Source: Dyella sp. C9 (GTDB lineage Bacteria; Pseudomonadota; Gammaproteobacteria; Xanthomonadales; Rhodanobacteraceae). From it: DNA of 64,000 bases. The DNA is taken from NCBI RefSeq assembly GCF_003332825.1, contig NZ_QIRF01000019.1:18812-82811 (forward strand). The letters are read 5' to 3'. Both the position numbers and the translations under genes were made by a program. The notes under the pieces were generated by a model, which saw nothing but the letters and a program-made list of their open reading frames with translations, was not told the origin of the DNA and searched no databases. Below are positions 24,247 through 33,050 of this stretch, one piece after another; the first letter of the stretch is position 1; every line of letters begins with the position of its first letter.

Positions 24247-25827
24247 ATGCAGACCGAAGCCGCTGTCGTTACTGCCACACGCCAACCCCAGGGATCGGGC
24301 CGCATCTTCGGACTGCTGTTCGGGGTGATTCTGCTGGTCGGCGTTTCCTACGCCGGCGTCCATCTGGTCGAGGACCTTTCCACGGTCCACGCCCGTTCGA
24401 TCGCTCCCTTCGTCCTGCTCGGCGTGGCGCTGCTGATCGCGCTGGGCTTCGAGTTCGTCAACGGCTTCCACGACACCGCCAACGCGGTGGCCACGGTGAT
24501 CTATACCAACTCGATGCCGGCCAACATGGCGGTGATCTGGTCGGGCGCATTCAACTTCCTCGGCGTGCTTACCTCGTCCGGCGCGGTGGCCTTCACCGTG
24601 GTGTCGCTGCTGCCGGTGGAGCTGATCCTGCAGGTCGGCGGACAGGCCGGCTTCGCCATGGTGTTCGCGCTGCTGATCGCGGCGATCCTGTGGAACCTCG
24701 GCACCTGGTATTTCGGCCTGCCCAATTCGTCCTCCCACACCCTGATCGGCTCGATCATCGGCGTAGGCCTGGCCAACCAGCTGATCTCCAGCCGCACCGG
24801 CACCAGCGGCGTGAACTGGGACGCGGCCATCGGCGTGTTCAAGGGACTGATCTTCTCCCCCATCGCCGGCTTCCTGCTGGCCGGCCTGCTGATGATGCTG
24901 CTCAAGGCGTTCGTGAAGGTGCCGGCGCTGTACCGGGCTCCCGAAGGCAAGAAGCCGCCGCCGTGGCCGATCCGTGCACTGCTGGTACTGACCTGCACCG
25001 GCGTGAGCTTCAGTCACGGCTCCAACGACGGCCAGAAAGGCATGGGCCTGATCATGCTGATCCTGATCGGCACGGTGCCTACCGCGTATGCGCTCAATGG
25101 CGCCGTTTCCAGTGGACAGGTCAAGACCTTCCACGAGGTGTCGGTGGAAACCCAGCAGGTGCTTTCCAGCCTGGGTGGCGCGCCTTACATCGGCGATCCA
25201 CGCACCACCATCACCGCCGCCGTGCAGCAACGCCAGGCGCTGCCCGATACCGCGCCGGCGCTCACTCAACTGATCGCCCAGATCGATCACGAAGTAGGTA
25301 ACCGCCCATCGCTGAAGTCGGTGCCGCCGGAGCAGATGGGCAACGTGCGCAATGACATCTACCTGGCCAACAGCGCCATTCCCCTGATGCTGGCCAAGCC
25401 GGGCCTGAGCAAGGAGCAGACCGCTACGCTGACCAGTTGGCGGGGGCTCGGCACGCAGGCGATCCAGTTCATCCCGCCCTGGGTCAAGGCGGCGGTGGCA
25501 CTCGCCCTGGGCCTGGGCACCATGGTGGGCTGGAAGCGTATCGTGGTGACGGTGGGCGAAAAGATCGGCAAGGAGCACCTCACCTACGCCCAGGGCGCGT
25601 CCGCCGAGCTGGTGGCAATGAGCCTGATCCAGGCCGCGGACATGTACCACCTGCCGGTCAGCACCACCCACGTGCTGACTTCCGGCGTGGCCGGCACCAT
25701 GGCCGCCAACGGTTCCGGTCTGCAGGCAGCCACCGTGCGCAACCTGCTGATGGCCTGGGTGCTCACCCTGCCCGCCTCGATCCTGCTGTCGGGCGTGCTG
25801 TACGTTGTCCTCCGCCAGGTCTTCTGA
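24247..25827 (+). CDS. pit: PiT-family inorganic phosphate transporter
   Basis: A proton-driven phosphate (metal phosphate) symporter of the inner membrane. The 526 residues carry the duplicated family signature: GFHDTANAVATVIYTN and LPNSSSHTLIGSIIGVGLAN in the first half, FSHGSNDGQKGMGLIMLIL and LPVSTTHVLTSGVAGTM in the second. About ten helices flank a large soluble loop (about residues 290-390), the normal arrangement in PitA-type proteins. The ATG at 24247 has AAGGGC upstream; an upstream in-frame extension to 24142 runs over the candidate Pho box and is unlikely to be coding. A GC hairpin follows the stop. Confidence 0.93.
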   Translation: MQTEAAVVTATRQPQGSGRIFGLLFGVILLVGVSYAGVHLVEDLSTVHARSIAPFVLLGVALLIALGFEFVNGFHDTANAVATVIYTNSMPANMAVIWSGAFNFLGVLTSSGAVAFTVVSLLPVELILQVGGQAGFAMVFALLIAAILWNLGTWYFGLPNSSSHTLIGSIIGVGLANQLISSRTGTSGVNWDAAIGVFKGLIFSPIAGFLLAGLLMMLLKAFVKVPALYRAPEGKKPPPWPIRALLVLTCTGVSFSHGSNDGQKGMGLIMLILIGTVPTAYALNGAVSSGQVKTFHEVSVETQQVLSSLGGAPYIGDPRTTITAAVQQRQALPDTAPALTQLIAQIDHEVGNRPSLKSVPPEQMGNVRNDIYLANSAIPLMLAKPGLSKEQTATLTSWRGLGTQAIQFIPPWVKAAVALALGLGTMVGWKRIVVTVGEKIGKEHLTYAQGASAELVAMSLIQAADMYHLPVSTTHVLTSGVAGTMAANGSGLQAATVRNLLMAWVLTLPASILLSGVLYVVLRQVF

Positions 25828-25840
25828 GCGTTCTGGGTTC

Positions 25841-25860
25841 CGGGCGGCGATGGCCGCCTG
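25841..25860 (+). terminator. Terminator-like hairpin after pit
   Basis: CGGGCGGC and GCCGCCTG (one G-U pair) around the loop GATG, starting 13 bases after the pit stop. There is no T-run. The remaining stretch to the next gene (25861-26008) shows nothing definite. Confidence 0.4.
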
Positions 25861-26008
25861 ACCCGGGAGTGGAGCGAACGGCCAGTCCCGGCAGACCGCC
25901 CCCTTCACCTGCCATGTATGGCGCCGCAGGCACGGGTGTTGTTCAATCGCGAGGCCCGCTGAACACGGCGGGCCCCAGCCGTCGCGTCCACCACATGGAG
26001 CTCGCCGG

Positions 26009-27037
26009 ATGCACGCGAAAAGCGCCCTCTGCCTAGGCACCCTGCTACTGGCTTCGCAGGCCTTTGCCCAATCGACGCAGCCAGCCACGGCCAGTTCCGT
26101 GCAACCGGCATCCCCGGCCACGGCAGTGGAGCTGCAAACGGTAACCGTCCATGGCGAACAGCCAGGACCGGCCTTGTGGGAAGTACGCAAGGGCAGCCAC
26201 GTGCTCTGGGTGATCGGCACCCTGCTGCCACTGCCGACGCACGCGGAGTGGCAATCGCCGGAACTCAACAATGCGCTGGCCAACTCCACCGAGCTGCTGG
26301 AGGCGCCTTCGGCCTATCTGAAGATGCCGCCGAGCCTGTTCTCGCGATTGGCCCTGCAACCCTCGGCCAAGCTCAACCCCGGGGGCGTGACGCTCGAGTC
26401 CTTGCTTTCGCCGGAGATGTACGCGCGCTGGCGGGTGCTGCGCCACAAGTACCTGGGCGACGACGATGCGCTGGAGTACCAGCGGCCCATCGTGGTGGCC
26501 GAACAACTTTACGACAAGGCGCTGCGCTCGGCCGGGCTGAGCAACGATGTCGACGTACCGGGCTTGGTGGAAAAAATCGCCCATCGCCACGGCGTACGCG
26601 TGATCGGCGTGCGCTACGAGCTGGTGATCACGCGTGCACCGCCGGTCAAAGCCACCGACAAGGACCAGCAGCAGGGCGTGGCCTGCCTGGATGAGACCAT
26701 GCATATGGTCGAGAAGGACATTCCCGCGCTTGCCGCGCGCGCCAACGCCTGGGCCACCGGCGACATGACGTCGCTGCAGGACCTCATGAAGGGCACGCAC
26801 TACGATCCTTGCGTGGTAGCGGCCATCAATGGGGATTTCGAGCACCAGCTCAACGTGCCCGACCTGCCCAAGCGCATCGAGGACACCTGGATCGAAGCGG
26901 CGCAAGCCGCCTTGACCCGCAACCGCAGCACCGTGGCGATACTCACCATGGACCAGGTGATGGCGCCGGACGGCTACATCGCGCGCCTGAAATCACTGGG
27001 CTACCAGGTCCGTCCGCCGGACGGACTGGCGCCGTGA
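26009..27037 (+). CDS. Secreted TraB/GumN-family protein
   Basis: A 342-residue exported protein: signal peptide MHAKSALCLGTLLLASQAFAQ, a proline/alanine/threonine-rich linker, then the TraB/GumN (Tiki-like) domain. Family features are LWVIGTLLPLP in place of the usual L-x-G-T-x-H, the ELLEAPSAYL segment, and a C-terminal NRSTVAILTMDQVMAPDGYIARL. The Tiki/TraB group contains metal-dependent proteases, but here the first histidine-containing G-T-x-H motif reads GTLLP, so enzyme activity is doubtful. GGAG lies eight bases before the ATG. It converges with the S10 peptidase gene across a bidirectional hairpin. Confidence 0.75.
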   Translation: MHAKSALCLGTLLLASQAFAQSTQPATASSVQPASPATAVELQTVTVHGEQPGPALWEVRKGSHVLWVIGTLLPLPTHAEWQSPELNNALANSTELLEAPSAYLKMPPSLFSRLALQPSAKLNPGGVTLESLLSPEMYARWRVLRHKYLGDDDALEYQRPIVVAEQLYDKALRSAGLSNDVDVPGLVEKIAHRHGVRVIGVRYELVITRAPPVKATDKDQQQGVACLDETMHMVEKDIPALAARANAWATGDMTSLQDLMKGTHYDPCVVAAINGDFEHQLNVPDLPKRIEDTWIEAAQAALTRNRSTVAILTMDQVMAPDGYIARLKSLGYQVRPPDGLAP

Positions 27038-27048
27038 CCACCGGATGA

Positions 27049-27081
27049 GCCGGCTGCACCCCGAGGTGGAGCGCAGCCGGC
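27049..27081. terminator. Bidirectional terminator-like hairpin between convergent genes
   Basis: Perfect 9-base arms GCCGGCTGC and GCAGCCGGC with a 15-base loop, placed between the convergent stops of the TraB/GumN gene and the S10 peptidase gene. No clear T-run on either strand. Confidence 0.5.
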
Positions 27082-27087
27082 CGGATG

Positions 27088-28641
27088 TCACTTGGAACTG
27101 TTGTACAGCTCGGCCGCGTCGGCCTTGAACGACTCGGCACTGCCCGGACGGCTGTAGAACATGTGGCCACCCGGATACACGGCCAGCTTCACGCGCTGCG
27201 CCTGTCCGAAGCTCGGCATCTGGTCGATGATCAGGCGCGAGGTGAAGAACGGGCACGACAGATCGTTGTAGCCGTGCACGATCAGCACCTTCATGTGGGG
27301 ATCGTTGCCAATCGCCTTGCGCAGGTCGGCCACCGGCTTGTCGTCCGCAGCGCCGCGGTCCCAGGCCTTGTTCACGGCGAAGGACAGCGCCTCGTAATGG
27401 GCGTCGGTCTTCCAGCCCACCTCGCGCGTGATGAAGTCAGCCATCGCGCTGGTGGTCGGCGCCAGCAGCGCGTCGAGGATCGGATCGCCCGACTGGCGCT
27501 CGGCCGAGCCCGGGAACGGGTCGAACGCGGTCACGTTGGAGTCGTACACGCTGCCGATCTTCTTTTCGTTGCGATGCACTTCGCGCAGGTAGGTGTCGAT
27601 GTCGACACGACCGTCCAGCTTGGCCACCAGCGCCGGATCAAGGCCCGTATAGGCCGAGACCTTCTGCACCATGCGGCTGATCGCGCCCGGATCGGAGCGG
27701 CCGGCGAGGAAATCGGTGACGAACTGCGTGCGCACGTAGCCTTCGACGTCGGCCATCGCGGCCGGGGTGAGGCGGCCCTGCGATTCCAGGTGGGCGGCGG
27801 TCATCGACGGCAGGTTGATCATCCACGGCAGCGGCGACAGCGCATCGCCATCGCCGATTGCGGCCGGGTCGAGGTACGGCGACACCATCACCAGGCCGTT
27901 CACGCCCACGCCCATCTTGGTCTGCAGCGCGTAGGCGATGCGCGGCGCACGATAGCCACCGTAGCTCTCACCCATCACGTACTTGGGCGAACGCAGGCGG
28001 CCATGCTTGACCAGCCAGTCATACACCACGCGCGACAGGTACTGGATGTCGGCTTCAGTGGAGTAGAAATCCTTCTTGGTCTGGTCCTCGTCGACCAATG
28101 AGCGCGAATAGCCAGTGCCCACCGGGTCGATGAACACCAGGTCGCTCATGTCCAGCCAGGTGTTCGGGTTGTCCTTGGTCACCGCGGCGTCGGACGGCGC
28201 ATCGCCTTCCACGCCGAACTGGATGCGCTTGGGACCGATCGCGCCCATGTTGAGATACACCGACGAGGCACCCGGACCGCCGTTGAAGGCGAACGTCACC
28301 GGCCTGCGCGGATCGCTGCCCGGCACCGTATAAGCGGTGTAGACCACTTCGGCGATCTTCTTGCCCGTGGCGTCGCGCACCGGGATGGTGCCCACCGTGG
28401 CCTCGTAAGAGAGCGTGCGGCCACCCACGCGCACACTCTGCTTGATGGTCTTGTCGGCCGGCAGCGGCGGCAGGTCGCTGGCGGGCTTCTTGTCCGCCGC
28501 GCCGTCCGCTGCGGGCGGCTTGGCATCGGCGGCCACCGAGCAGGGGGCGAAGGCCAGGCCGGCCAGCAGCACCGCGGCACAGCAGGCGGCACCCCGTGCG
28601 GCGTGGACCATACGGGAGCGAATGGATGAATCAGGGGTCAT
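27088..28641 (-). CDS. Secreted S10 serine carboxypeptidase-family protein
   Basis: An exported peptidase of family S10 (alpha/beta hydrolase fold). Visible: TFAFNGGPGASSVYLNMG (oxyanion region), GESYGGYRAPRIAYAL with the nucleophile serine, LIVHGYNDLSCPF near the expected aspartate, and YPGGHMFYSRPGS with the histidine. A hydrophobic signal (ACCAAVLLAGLAFAPCSVAADA) is followed by a lysine/alanine/proline-rich linker. The start is uncertain: I use the ATG at 28641; ATGs at 28653 and 28611 are in frame. Length (517 residues) fits bacterial S10 proteins common in Xanthomonadales. Likely peptide scavenging in the periplasm or outside. Confidence 0.87.
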   Translation of the reverse strand: MTPDSSIRSRMVHAARGAACCAAVLLAGLAFAPCSVAADAKPPAADGAADKKPASDLPPLPADKTIKQSVRVGGRTLSYEATVGTIPVRDATGKKIAEVVYTAYTVPGSDPRRPVTFAFNGGPGASSVYLNMGAIGPKRIQFGVEGDAPSDAAVTKDNPNTWLDMSDLVFIDPVGTGYSRSLVDEDQTKKDFYSTEADIQYLSRVVYDWLVKHGRLRSPKYVMGESYGGYRAPRIAYALQTKMGVGVNGLVMVSPYLDPAAIGDGDALSPLPWMINLPSMTAAHLESQGRLTPAAMADVEGYVRTQFVTDFLAGRSDPGAISRMVQKVSAYTGLDPALVAKLDGRVDIDTYLREVHRNEKKIGSVYDSNVTAFDPFPGSAERQSGDPILDALLAPTTSAMADFITREVGWKTDAHYEALSFAVNKAWDRGAADDKPVADLRKAIGNDPHMKVLIVHGYNDLSCPFFTSRLIIDQMPSFGQAQRVKLAVYPGGHMFYSRPGSAESFKADAAELYNSSK

Positions 28642-28907
28642 CAGCGATCTCATGGAGGCAAGCGTGGAAACGACGCCCGTGGTTCGCCAGCCCGCTGCCC
28701 GAAGCCCGGGCCGGCTGGCGGAGCCCACCAGTGCGAAGCGGCATACAAGCGTCTGGCCCATGGCTGCCACCAGTGCCGTAAGACAGGGGTCCACCCGGCG
28801 GGCCGGCGGCCCACCTGTTCAGCTACCTGTGCCGCAGCTGCACGGCCTCACTTGCAAGCGAGGTCAAACCCCGGAAACTAGGGCGTTCGCCTGGCTGGAC
28901 CGGTTCC

Positions 28908-30074
28908 GTGCACGTGCTCCACACCCCGCTCTCCCCTCATTCGCGTAGCCGCCCCTGGCTGCGGCGCGCCTGGTTCGCCGCCAGTGTCGCGCTGGCCTCG
29001 ATGGCCCACGGACAGACCACCCAGCCATCGACGGCGCCCGCCACACCCGCGGCGCAGCCGGCCGCGAACGATCCGCCACCACCGCCACTGGCCGTGCAGG
29101 TCAATGACGACAAGCTCACCCTGGCGGTGACGCGCGCGCCACAGATCTATCTCTACGGCACCCTGGACGCCGACGCGCCGAACCGCATCGAGGCGATGAT
29201 CCGCTCCGGTCGCATCCGTGCCGGCTCGGACATCTATCTCAATTCGCCCGCTGGCGACCTGGCCGCCGGCGCGGCACTGGGCCGGCTGTTCCGCGAAGCC
29301 AAGATGACCACCCACCTCGGTGTGCCGCGGCGCAATGCGCAGACGCCGGCGCAGCCCCGCGAAGCAAGCTGCCAGGGCGCCTGTGCGCTTGCTTATGTCG
29401 GCGGCCTGTATCGCTGGGCACCGACCGGCAACGACCATTTCGCCGTGCAGGCCCCGGGTGATGCGCCGAAGATCGCCGCCGACAAGGGTGAGCTCGCCGG
29501 CTATCTGCGCCAGATGGGCTTCGACCCGCTGCTGTTCGGCGTCACCTCGCATTCGTCGGTCGATCGCACCGTGTGGCTCAGTGGCGACCAGATGCTGGCC
29601 ACCGGCATCGCCAACAACGGCTACCTGCCACCTGCCGCGGATTACGCACTGGTCTCCGGCGCACCCCAACTGACGCTGCGCCAGACTTCACGCGACGGCG
29701 AGCGGCGCATCACCCTGCTGTGCAAGCCCGACGGCCTGACCTTCACCGCGTACTACATGCTCGGCCAGGATCGCGCCCAGCGCATCGCGGCGCGCGCCAA
29801 TCGTTCCTACCTGGAAATCAACGAGCAGCCCACGCTGCAGGGCGATCGCGAACGCATCAGCGCGGTGGACCAGTCGCTGGTGATCAGCCGGCCGATGCCG
29901 CTGGCCGAACTCGACCCGCTGCTCACGGCCAAGTCCATGGGCGCCTGGCTCAGCGACAAGGGCGGCAACGTGCGCTACGGCTTCACCATGTTCCTCGATG
30001 CCGTGCGCAACAACCTCAAGGACTACGGCAGCCACTGCGAGCAGGCCGCCCGCGCGTCGACCGCCAAGAGCTGA
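28908..30074 (+). CDS. Secreted ClpP/crotonase-fold protein lacking the usual serine
   Basis: A 388-residue protein. A basic N-terminus and hydrophobic stretch (AWFAASVALASMAHG) point to export, and a proline-rich linker follows. Residues about 65-270 look like the COG3904-type periplasmic ClpP/crotonase fold: IYLYGTLD, then GSDIYLNSPAGDLAAGAALGR (in place of S-x-G-G), CQGACALAYVGGLYRW, and a final GDQMLATGIANNGYL. In relatives I remember, the second motif reads C-x-S-A-C with the nucleophile serine; here that position is G157, so it is probably not a protease. The C-terminal third is unrecognised. The start is GTG. It is divergent from the S10 peptidase across about 265 bases, where I see only a hairpin (arms 28685-28692 and 28713-28720). 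Confidence 0.7.
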   Translation: MHVLHTPLSPHSRSRPWLRRAWFAASVALASMAHGQTTQPSTAPATPAAQPAANDPPPPPLAVQVNDDKLTLAVTRAPQIYLYGTLDADAPNRIEAMIRSGRIRAGSDIYLNSPAGDLAAGAALGRLFREAKMTTHLGVPRRNAQTPAQPREASCQGACALAYVGGLYRWAPTGNDHFAVQAPGDAPKIAADKGELAGYLRQMGFDPLLFGVTSHSSVDRTVWLSGDQMLATGIANNGYLPPAADYALVSGAPQLTLRQTSRDGERRITLLCKPDGLTFTAYYMLGQDRAQRIAARANRSYLEINEQPTLQGDRERISAVDQSLVISRPMPLAELDPLLTAKSMGAWLSDKGGNVRYGFTMFLDAVRNNLKDYGSHCEQAARASTAKS

Positions 30075-30092
30075 GCACGTCCGCCGGAAGGA

Positions 30093-30761
30093 TCAGCCCA
30101 CTTCCTGCCACTGGTAGTAGCGGTGGTGGGCCATCTGCAGCAGGTCCAGGTCCTCGTGCGTGTCGCCGTAGGCATAGACCCGCGCGTACTCGGCCAGGTC
30201 GTAGGCCGCGCGCACGCGCCGCGGCTTTTCCATACCCACGCACTGCGCGCCGCGATAGCGCCCGGTGAGACGCCCGTCCTTCACCGCGACCTCGGAGCAC
30301 ACCAGTTCCAGCGCGTGCAGGCGGCACCAGTGCGACAGGTAGACGTCCAGCCCACCGGACACCACCACCACCCGGTCGCCCTGGGCCTTGTGCCAGCGAA
30401 TGCGCTCCATGGCGTGCGGGCGCAACACCTGCGACAACACCTCGGTGGCGAAGCGTCGCCCTTGCCCGGAGGCGTGTTCGGCGGCCATGCCGGTCAGGCC
30501 GAAGCGGAGCGCGCTGGCGCGCATCAGGTTGGACGACACCAGGCCCGCCTTGTAGCCGGCCACCATCGGTGCCAGCACCGCGCCGCCCCAGGCCAGCCTG
30601 CGCCGCGGCACGGCGAACTCGAGGAAAGGCCGGAACATCTCGCGCGTGGTGATGGTTCCGTCGAAATCGAACAAGGCGAGATTCAACGCGTGCTCCCTGG
30701 CCTGCGGCCGCATCCATGAGGCGGACTCATCCGAAGGATGAAGCCCATCGAGAGGCGGCAT
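30093..30761 (-). CDS. HAD-family phosphatase (subfamily IB, SerB-like)
   Basis: A 222-residue haloacid dehalogenase-type hydrolase. Motif I is FDFDGTIT with the nucleophilic aspartate, motif II is VVVSGGLDVYLSHWC, the KPRR segment gives the motif III lysine, and motif IV is YGDTHEDLDLL. The IB subclass (inserted helical cap after motif I) includes phosphoserine phosphatase and CicA/HisN-like enzymes; the cap FLEFAVPRRRLAWGG resembles the broad HAD-IB group often annotated as phosphoserine phosphatase-like or glycerol-3-phosphate phosphatase. The start at 30761 has AAGG six bases upstream; an ATG at 30713 is also plausible. Downstream of the AraC gene on the same strand, about 43 bases away. 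Confidence 0.85.
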   Translation of the reverse strand: MPPLDGLHPSDESASWMRPQAREHALNLALFDFDGTITTREMFRPFLEFAVPRRRLAWGGAVLAPMVAGYKAGLVSSNLMRASALRFGLTGMAAEHASGQGRRFATEVLSQVLRPHAMERIRWHKAQGDRVVVVSGGLDVYLSHWCRLHALELVCSEVAVKDGRLTGRYRGAQCVGMEKPRRVRAAYDLAEYARVYAYGDTHEDLDLLQMAHHRYYQWQEVG

Positions 30762-30804
30762 GCTCGGCCTTGCACTCGCGCATCGTCAAGTGCTGACGGC
30801 ACGC

Positions 30805-31743
30805 TTACGCGGCCGATTCCGCATCGGCCAGGCGCAGTCGTGCCACATCGCGCAATGGTGGCGCACCGAAGTGGCGACTGTATTCGCGACTGAACTGCGA
30901 GGGGCTTTCGTAACCCACGCGATGCGCCGCGGTGGCTACATCGCACTCGCCCGCCAGCAGCTGCCGCCGGGCCTCATGCAGGCGCAACTGCTTCTGGTAC
31001 TGCAGCGGACTCATCGCCGTGATGGCGCGGAAATGATGATGCAGCGACGACGTGCTCATGTTCACGCGCGCTGCCAGCGCCTCGATGCGCAACGGCTCGT
31101 CGTAGTGGCGACGCAGCCAGTCGATGGCGCGCGACACCTGGTGGCTCTGGCTGCCGGCGCTGGCGATCTGCGCCAGGCGCGCGCCCTGCTCGCCCGTGAG
31201 CAGCCGATACATCAGCTCGCGCTCGATCAGCGGGCCGAGCACGGCAAGGTCGTCCGGCGCATCCAGCAGGCGCATCAGGCGCAGCAGCGGATCGAGCAGC
31301 CGGCCATCCAGCGGGCTCAGCGAAAGTCCGGGCACTGACGGCTGTGGGCCGCGCGCCGCCTGCACCTCGGGCAGCAGTTCGCGGATGCGCTGCAGGTCGA
31401 GCCGGAAGGTGAGGCACAGGCAGGGTTCCTCGCGGGAGGCCCGCACCACCTGCGAGGACACCGGCACATCCACCGAGGTCACCAGGTATGAGGCCGGCTC
31501 GTGCACGAACGACTGCTGGCCCAGCAGGATCTGCTTGGCGCCCTGCAACGCCAGGCCCAGGCCCGGTTCGTACATGGCGCAGGTACGCACGCTCGGCGAG
31601 CTGGCACGGAACAGGCTCAGGGATGACCAGGCGGTGGCGTGCACACCCTCGCTTTGCGCCAATCGTTCAACGATCGCTGTCAATTCCTCGCGACCCTGCG
31701 CAAGCCGCTGCCCGGCCGCTTGGTCAAATGATTGATTATTCAT
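30805..31743 (-). CDS. AraC-family transcriptional regulator
   Basis: A 312-residue regulator. The N-terminal half is an AraC_N-type cupin-like domain (PGLGLALQGAKQILLGQQ and EPASYLVTSVDVP are characteristic). The C-terminal half has the two helix-turn-helix motifs: LRIEALAARVNMSTSSLHHHF and VATAAHRVGYESPSQFSREYSR. This subgroup is commonly divergent from zinc alcohol dehydrogenases or aldo-keto reductases and thought to answer to aldehydes or alcohols. The gap to adh (31744-31918) holds three phased AGGATC repeats and a palindrome, good candidates for its binding sites. Confidence 0.92.
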   Translation of the reverse strand: MNNQSFDQAAGQRLAQGREELTAIVERLAQSEGVHATAWSSLSLFRASSPSVRTCAMYEPGLGLALQGAKQILLGQQSFVHEPASYLVTSVDVPVSSQVVRASREEPCLCLTFRLDLQRIRELLPEVQAARGPQPSVPGLSLSPLDGRLLDPLLRLMRLLDAPDDLAVLGPLIERELMYRLLTGEQGARLAQIASAGSQSHQVSRAIDWLRRHYDEPLRIEALAARVNMSTSSLHHHFRAITAMSPLQYQKQLRLHEARRQLLAGECDVATAAHRVGYESPSQFSREYSRHFGAPPLRDVARLRLADAESAA

Positions 31744-31813
31744 GGCATTGCCAAAAACCAGAAGAGCCTAGATTGCCTGTTCCTCCACCCCATGGCGAGT
31801 GCCCACGTCGTCG

Positions 31814-31846
31814 CCTTGCAGGATCGTGCAAGGATCTCGGAGGATC
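31814..31846. promoter_or_regulatory. Operator candidate: three phased AGGATC repeats and a palindrome (araC-type/adh)
   Basis: AGGATC starts at 31820, 31831 and 31841, spacings of 11 and 10 bases, so all three lie on one face of the helix. The perfect inverted repeat CCTTGCA-GGATCG-TGCAAGG spans 31814-31833 over the first repeat. The site lies 71 bases from the AraC start and 73 bases before the adh ATG. Direct repeats suit an AraC-type protein. Confidence 0.5.
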
Positions 31847-31918
31847 CGGCTACCGAGGCGCGCACCCGGCCGCGCATACTCCCCGCCATTGCCGTCCCCC
31901 GCCTTCCAGGAGTTACGC

Positions 31919-32980
31919 ATGGCTCTTTCCATCCTCGGTTACGCCGCCCAGTCCGCGACCACGCCGCTCGCCCCGCACTCGTTCCAGCGCCGCGAGCCCC
32001 GTCCGGACGACGTGGTGATCGACATCCTCTACTGCGGCGTCTGCCACTCCGATATCCACCAGGCCCGCAACGAGTGGCATAGCAGCGTCTACCCGATGGT
32101 GCCGGGCCACGAGATCATTGGCCGCGTCAGCGTCGTCGGCGCCGAGGTCACCAGCTTCAAGGTCGGCGAGATGGTGGGCGTCGGCTGCATGGTCGATTCG
32201 TGCCAGCACTGCAGCGCGTGCCAGGCCGGCCTCGAGCCGTACTGCGAAAAGGGCGCCACCTGGACCTACAACGACAAGGATCGCCACGATGGCCTGCCGA
32301 CGTTCGGCGGCTATTCCGAGCGTATCGTGGTGTCCGACAAGTTCGTGCTGCACATCTCCGACAAGCTGGACCCGAAGGCGGCCGCGCCGCTGTTGTGCGC
32401 CGGCATCACCAGCTGGTCCCCGCTGCGCCACTGGAAGGTCGGCAAGGACAGCAAGGTGGCCGTGATCGGCCTGGGCGGCCTGGGCCACATGGGCCTGAAG
32501 TTCGCCAAGGCGATGGGCGCCGACGTTACCCTGTTCACCCGCACCCCCGGCAAGGAAGCGGAAGCGCGTCGACTGGGCGCGGACCACGTGGTGCTGTCGA
32601 CCGACCCGGCGCAGATGCAGGCGGTCGCCCGCCAGTTCGATTTCATCCTCGACACCGTGCCGTCGCAGCATGACCTCAACCCCTACCTGGCCACGCTCAA
32701 CCTCAACGGCGTGCTGTGCCTGGTGGGCCTGCTCGAGCCGATCGAGCCGCCGGTGCAGGCAGGCATGGTCGTGCTCGGTCGCCGCTCGATCTCCGGCTCC
32801 GCCATCGGCGGCATCGCCGAGACGCAGGAGATGCTCGACTTCTGCGCCGAGCACGACATCGTCAGCGACATCGAGATGATCGACATCCAGAACATCAACC
32901 ACGCCTACGAGCGCATGCTCAAGAGCGATGTGCGCTATCGCTTCGTGATCGACCTCGCCTCGCTGAAGAAGGCCGGCTAA
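31919..32980 (+). CDS. Zinc-dependent NAD(P) alcohol dehydrogenase (cinnamyl alcohol dehydrogenase/YahK type)
   Basis: A 353-residue medium-chain dehydrogenase. Catalytic zinc ligands: C39 in LYCGVCHSD and H64-E65 in PGHE. The structural zinc is bound by C95, C98, C101 and C109. The nucleotide-binding motif is GLGGLGHMGLKFAKAMG. The following TRTPGKE, rather than an acidic residue, suggests NADPH preference, as in YahK. Predicted role is reduction of aldehydes. The ATG at 31919 has CCAGGAG seven bases upstream. The divergent AraC regulator is its likely controller. Confidence 0.93.
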   Translation: MALSILGYAAQSATTPLAPHSFQRREPRPDDVVIDILYCGVCHSDIHQARNEWHSSVYPMVPGHEIIGRVSVVGAEVTSFKVGEMVGVGCMVDSCQHCSACQAGLEPYCEKGATWTYNDKDRHDGLPTFGGYSERIVVSDKFVLHISDKLDPKAAAPLLCAGITSWSPLRHWKVGKDSKVAVIGLGGLGHMGLKFAKAMGADVTLFTRTPGKEAEARRLGADHVVLSTDPAQMQAVARQFDFILDTVPSQHDLNPYLATLNLNGVLCLVGLLEPIEPPVQAGMVVLGRRSISGSAIGGIAETQEMLDFCAEHDIVSDIEMIDIQNINHAYERMLKSDVRYRFVIDLASLKKAG

Positions 32981-32992
32981 GGCCGGCCTGCC

Positions 32993-33032
32993 CGGCTCCG
33001 GCGATTCCGCGCAGGCGGGGTCGTCGGAGCCG
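32993..33032. terminator. Terminator-like hairpin between adh and the ClC gene
   Basis: 12-base arms CGGCTCCGGCGA (32993-33004) and TCGTCGGAGCCG (33021-33032) with one G-U pair and a 16-base loop, 12 bases after the adh stop and before the convergent ClC stop. It could serve both genes. Confidence 0.5.
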
Positions 33033-33050
33033 ATCCGCGGGGCGCGGCAA

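Noticed and set aside
24187..26289. 700-codon minus-strand frame opposite pit
   Set aside because: Crosses pit, the hairpin and the next gene start; composition is that of an antisense shadow.
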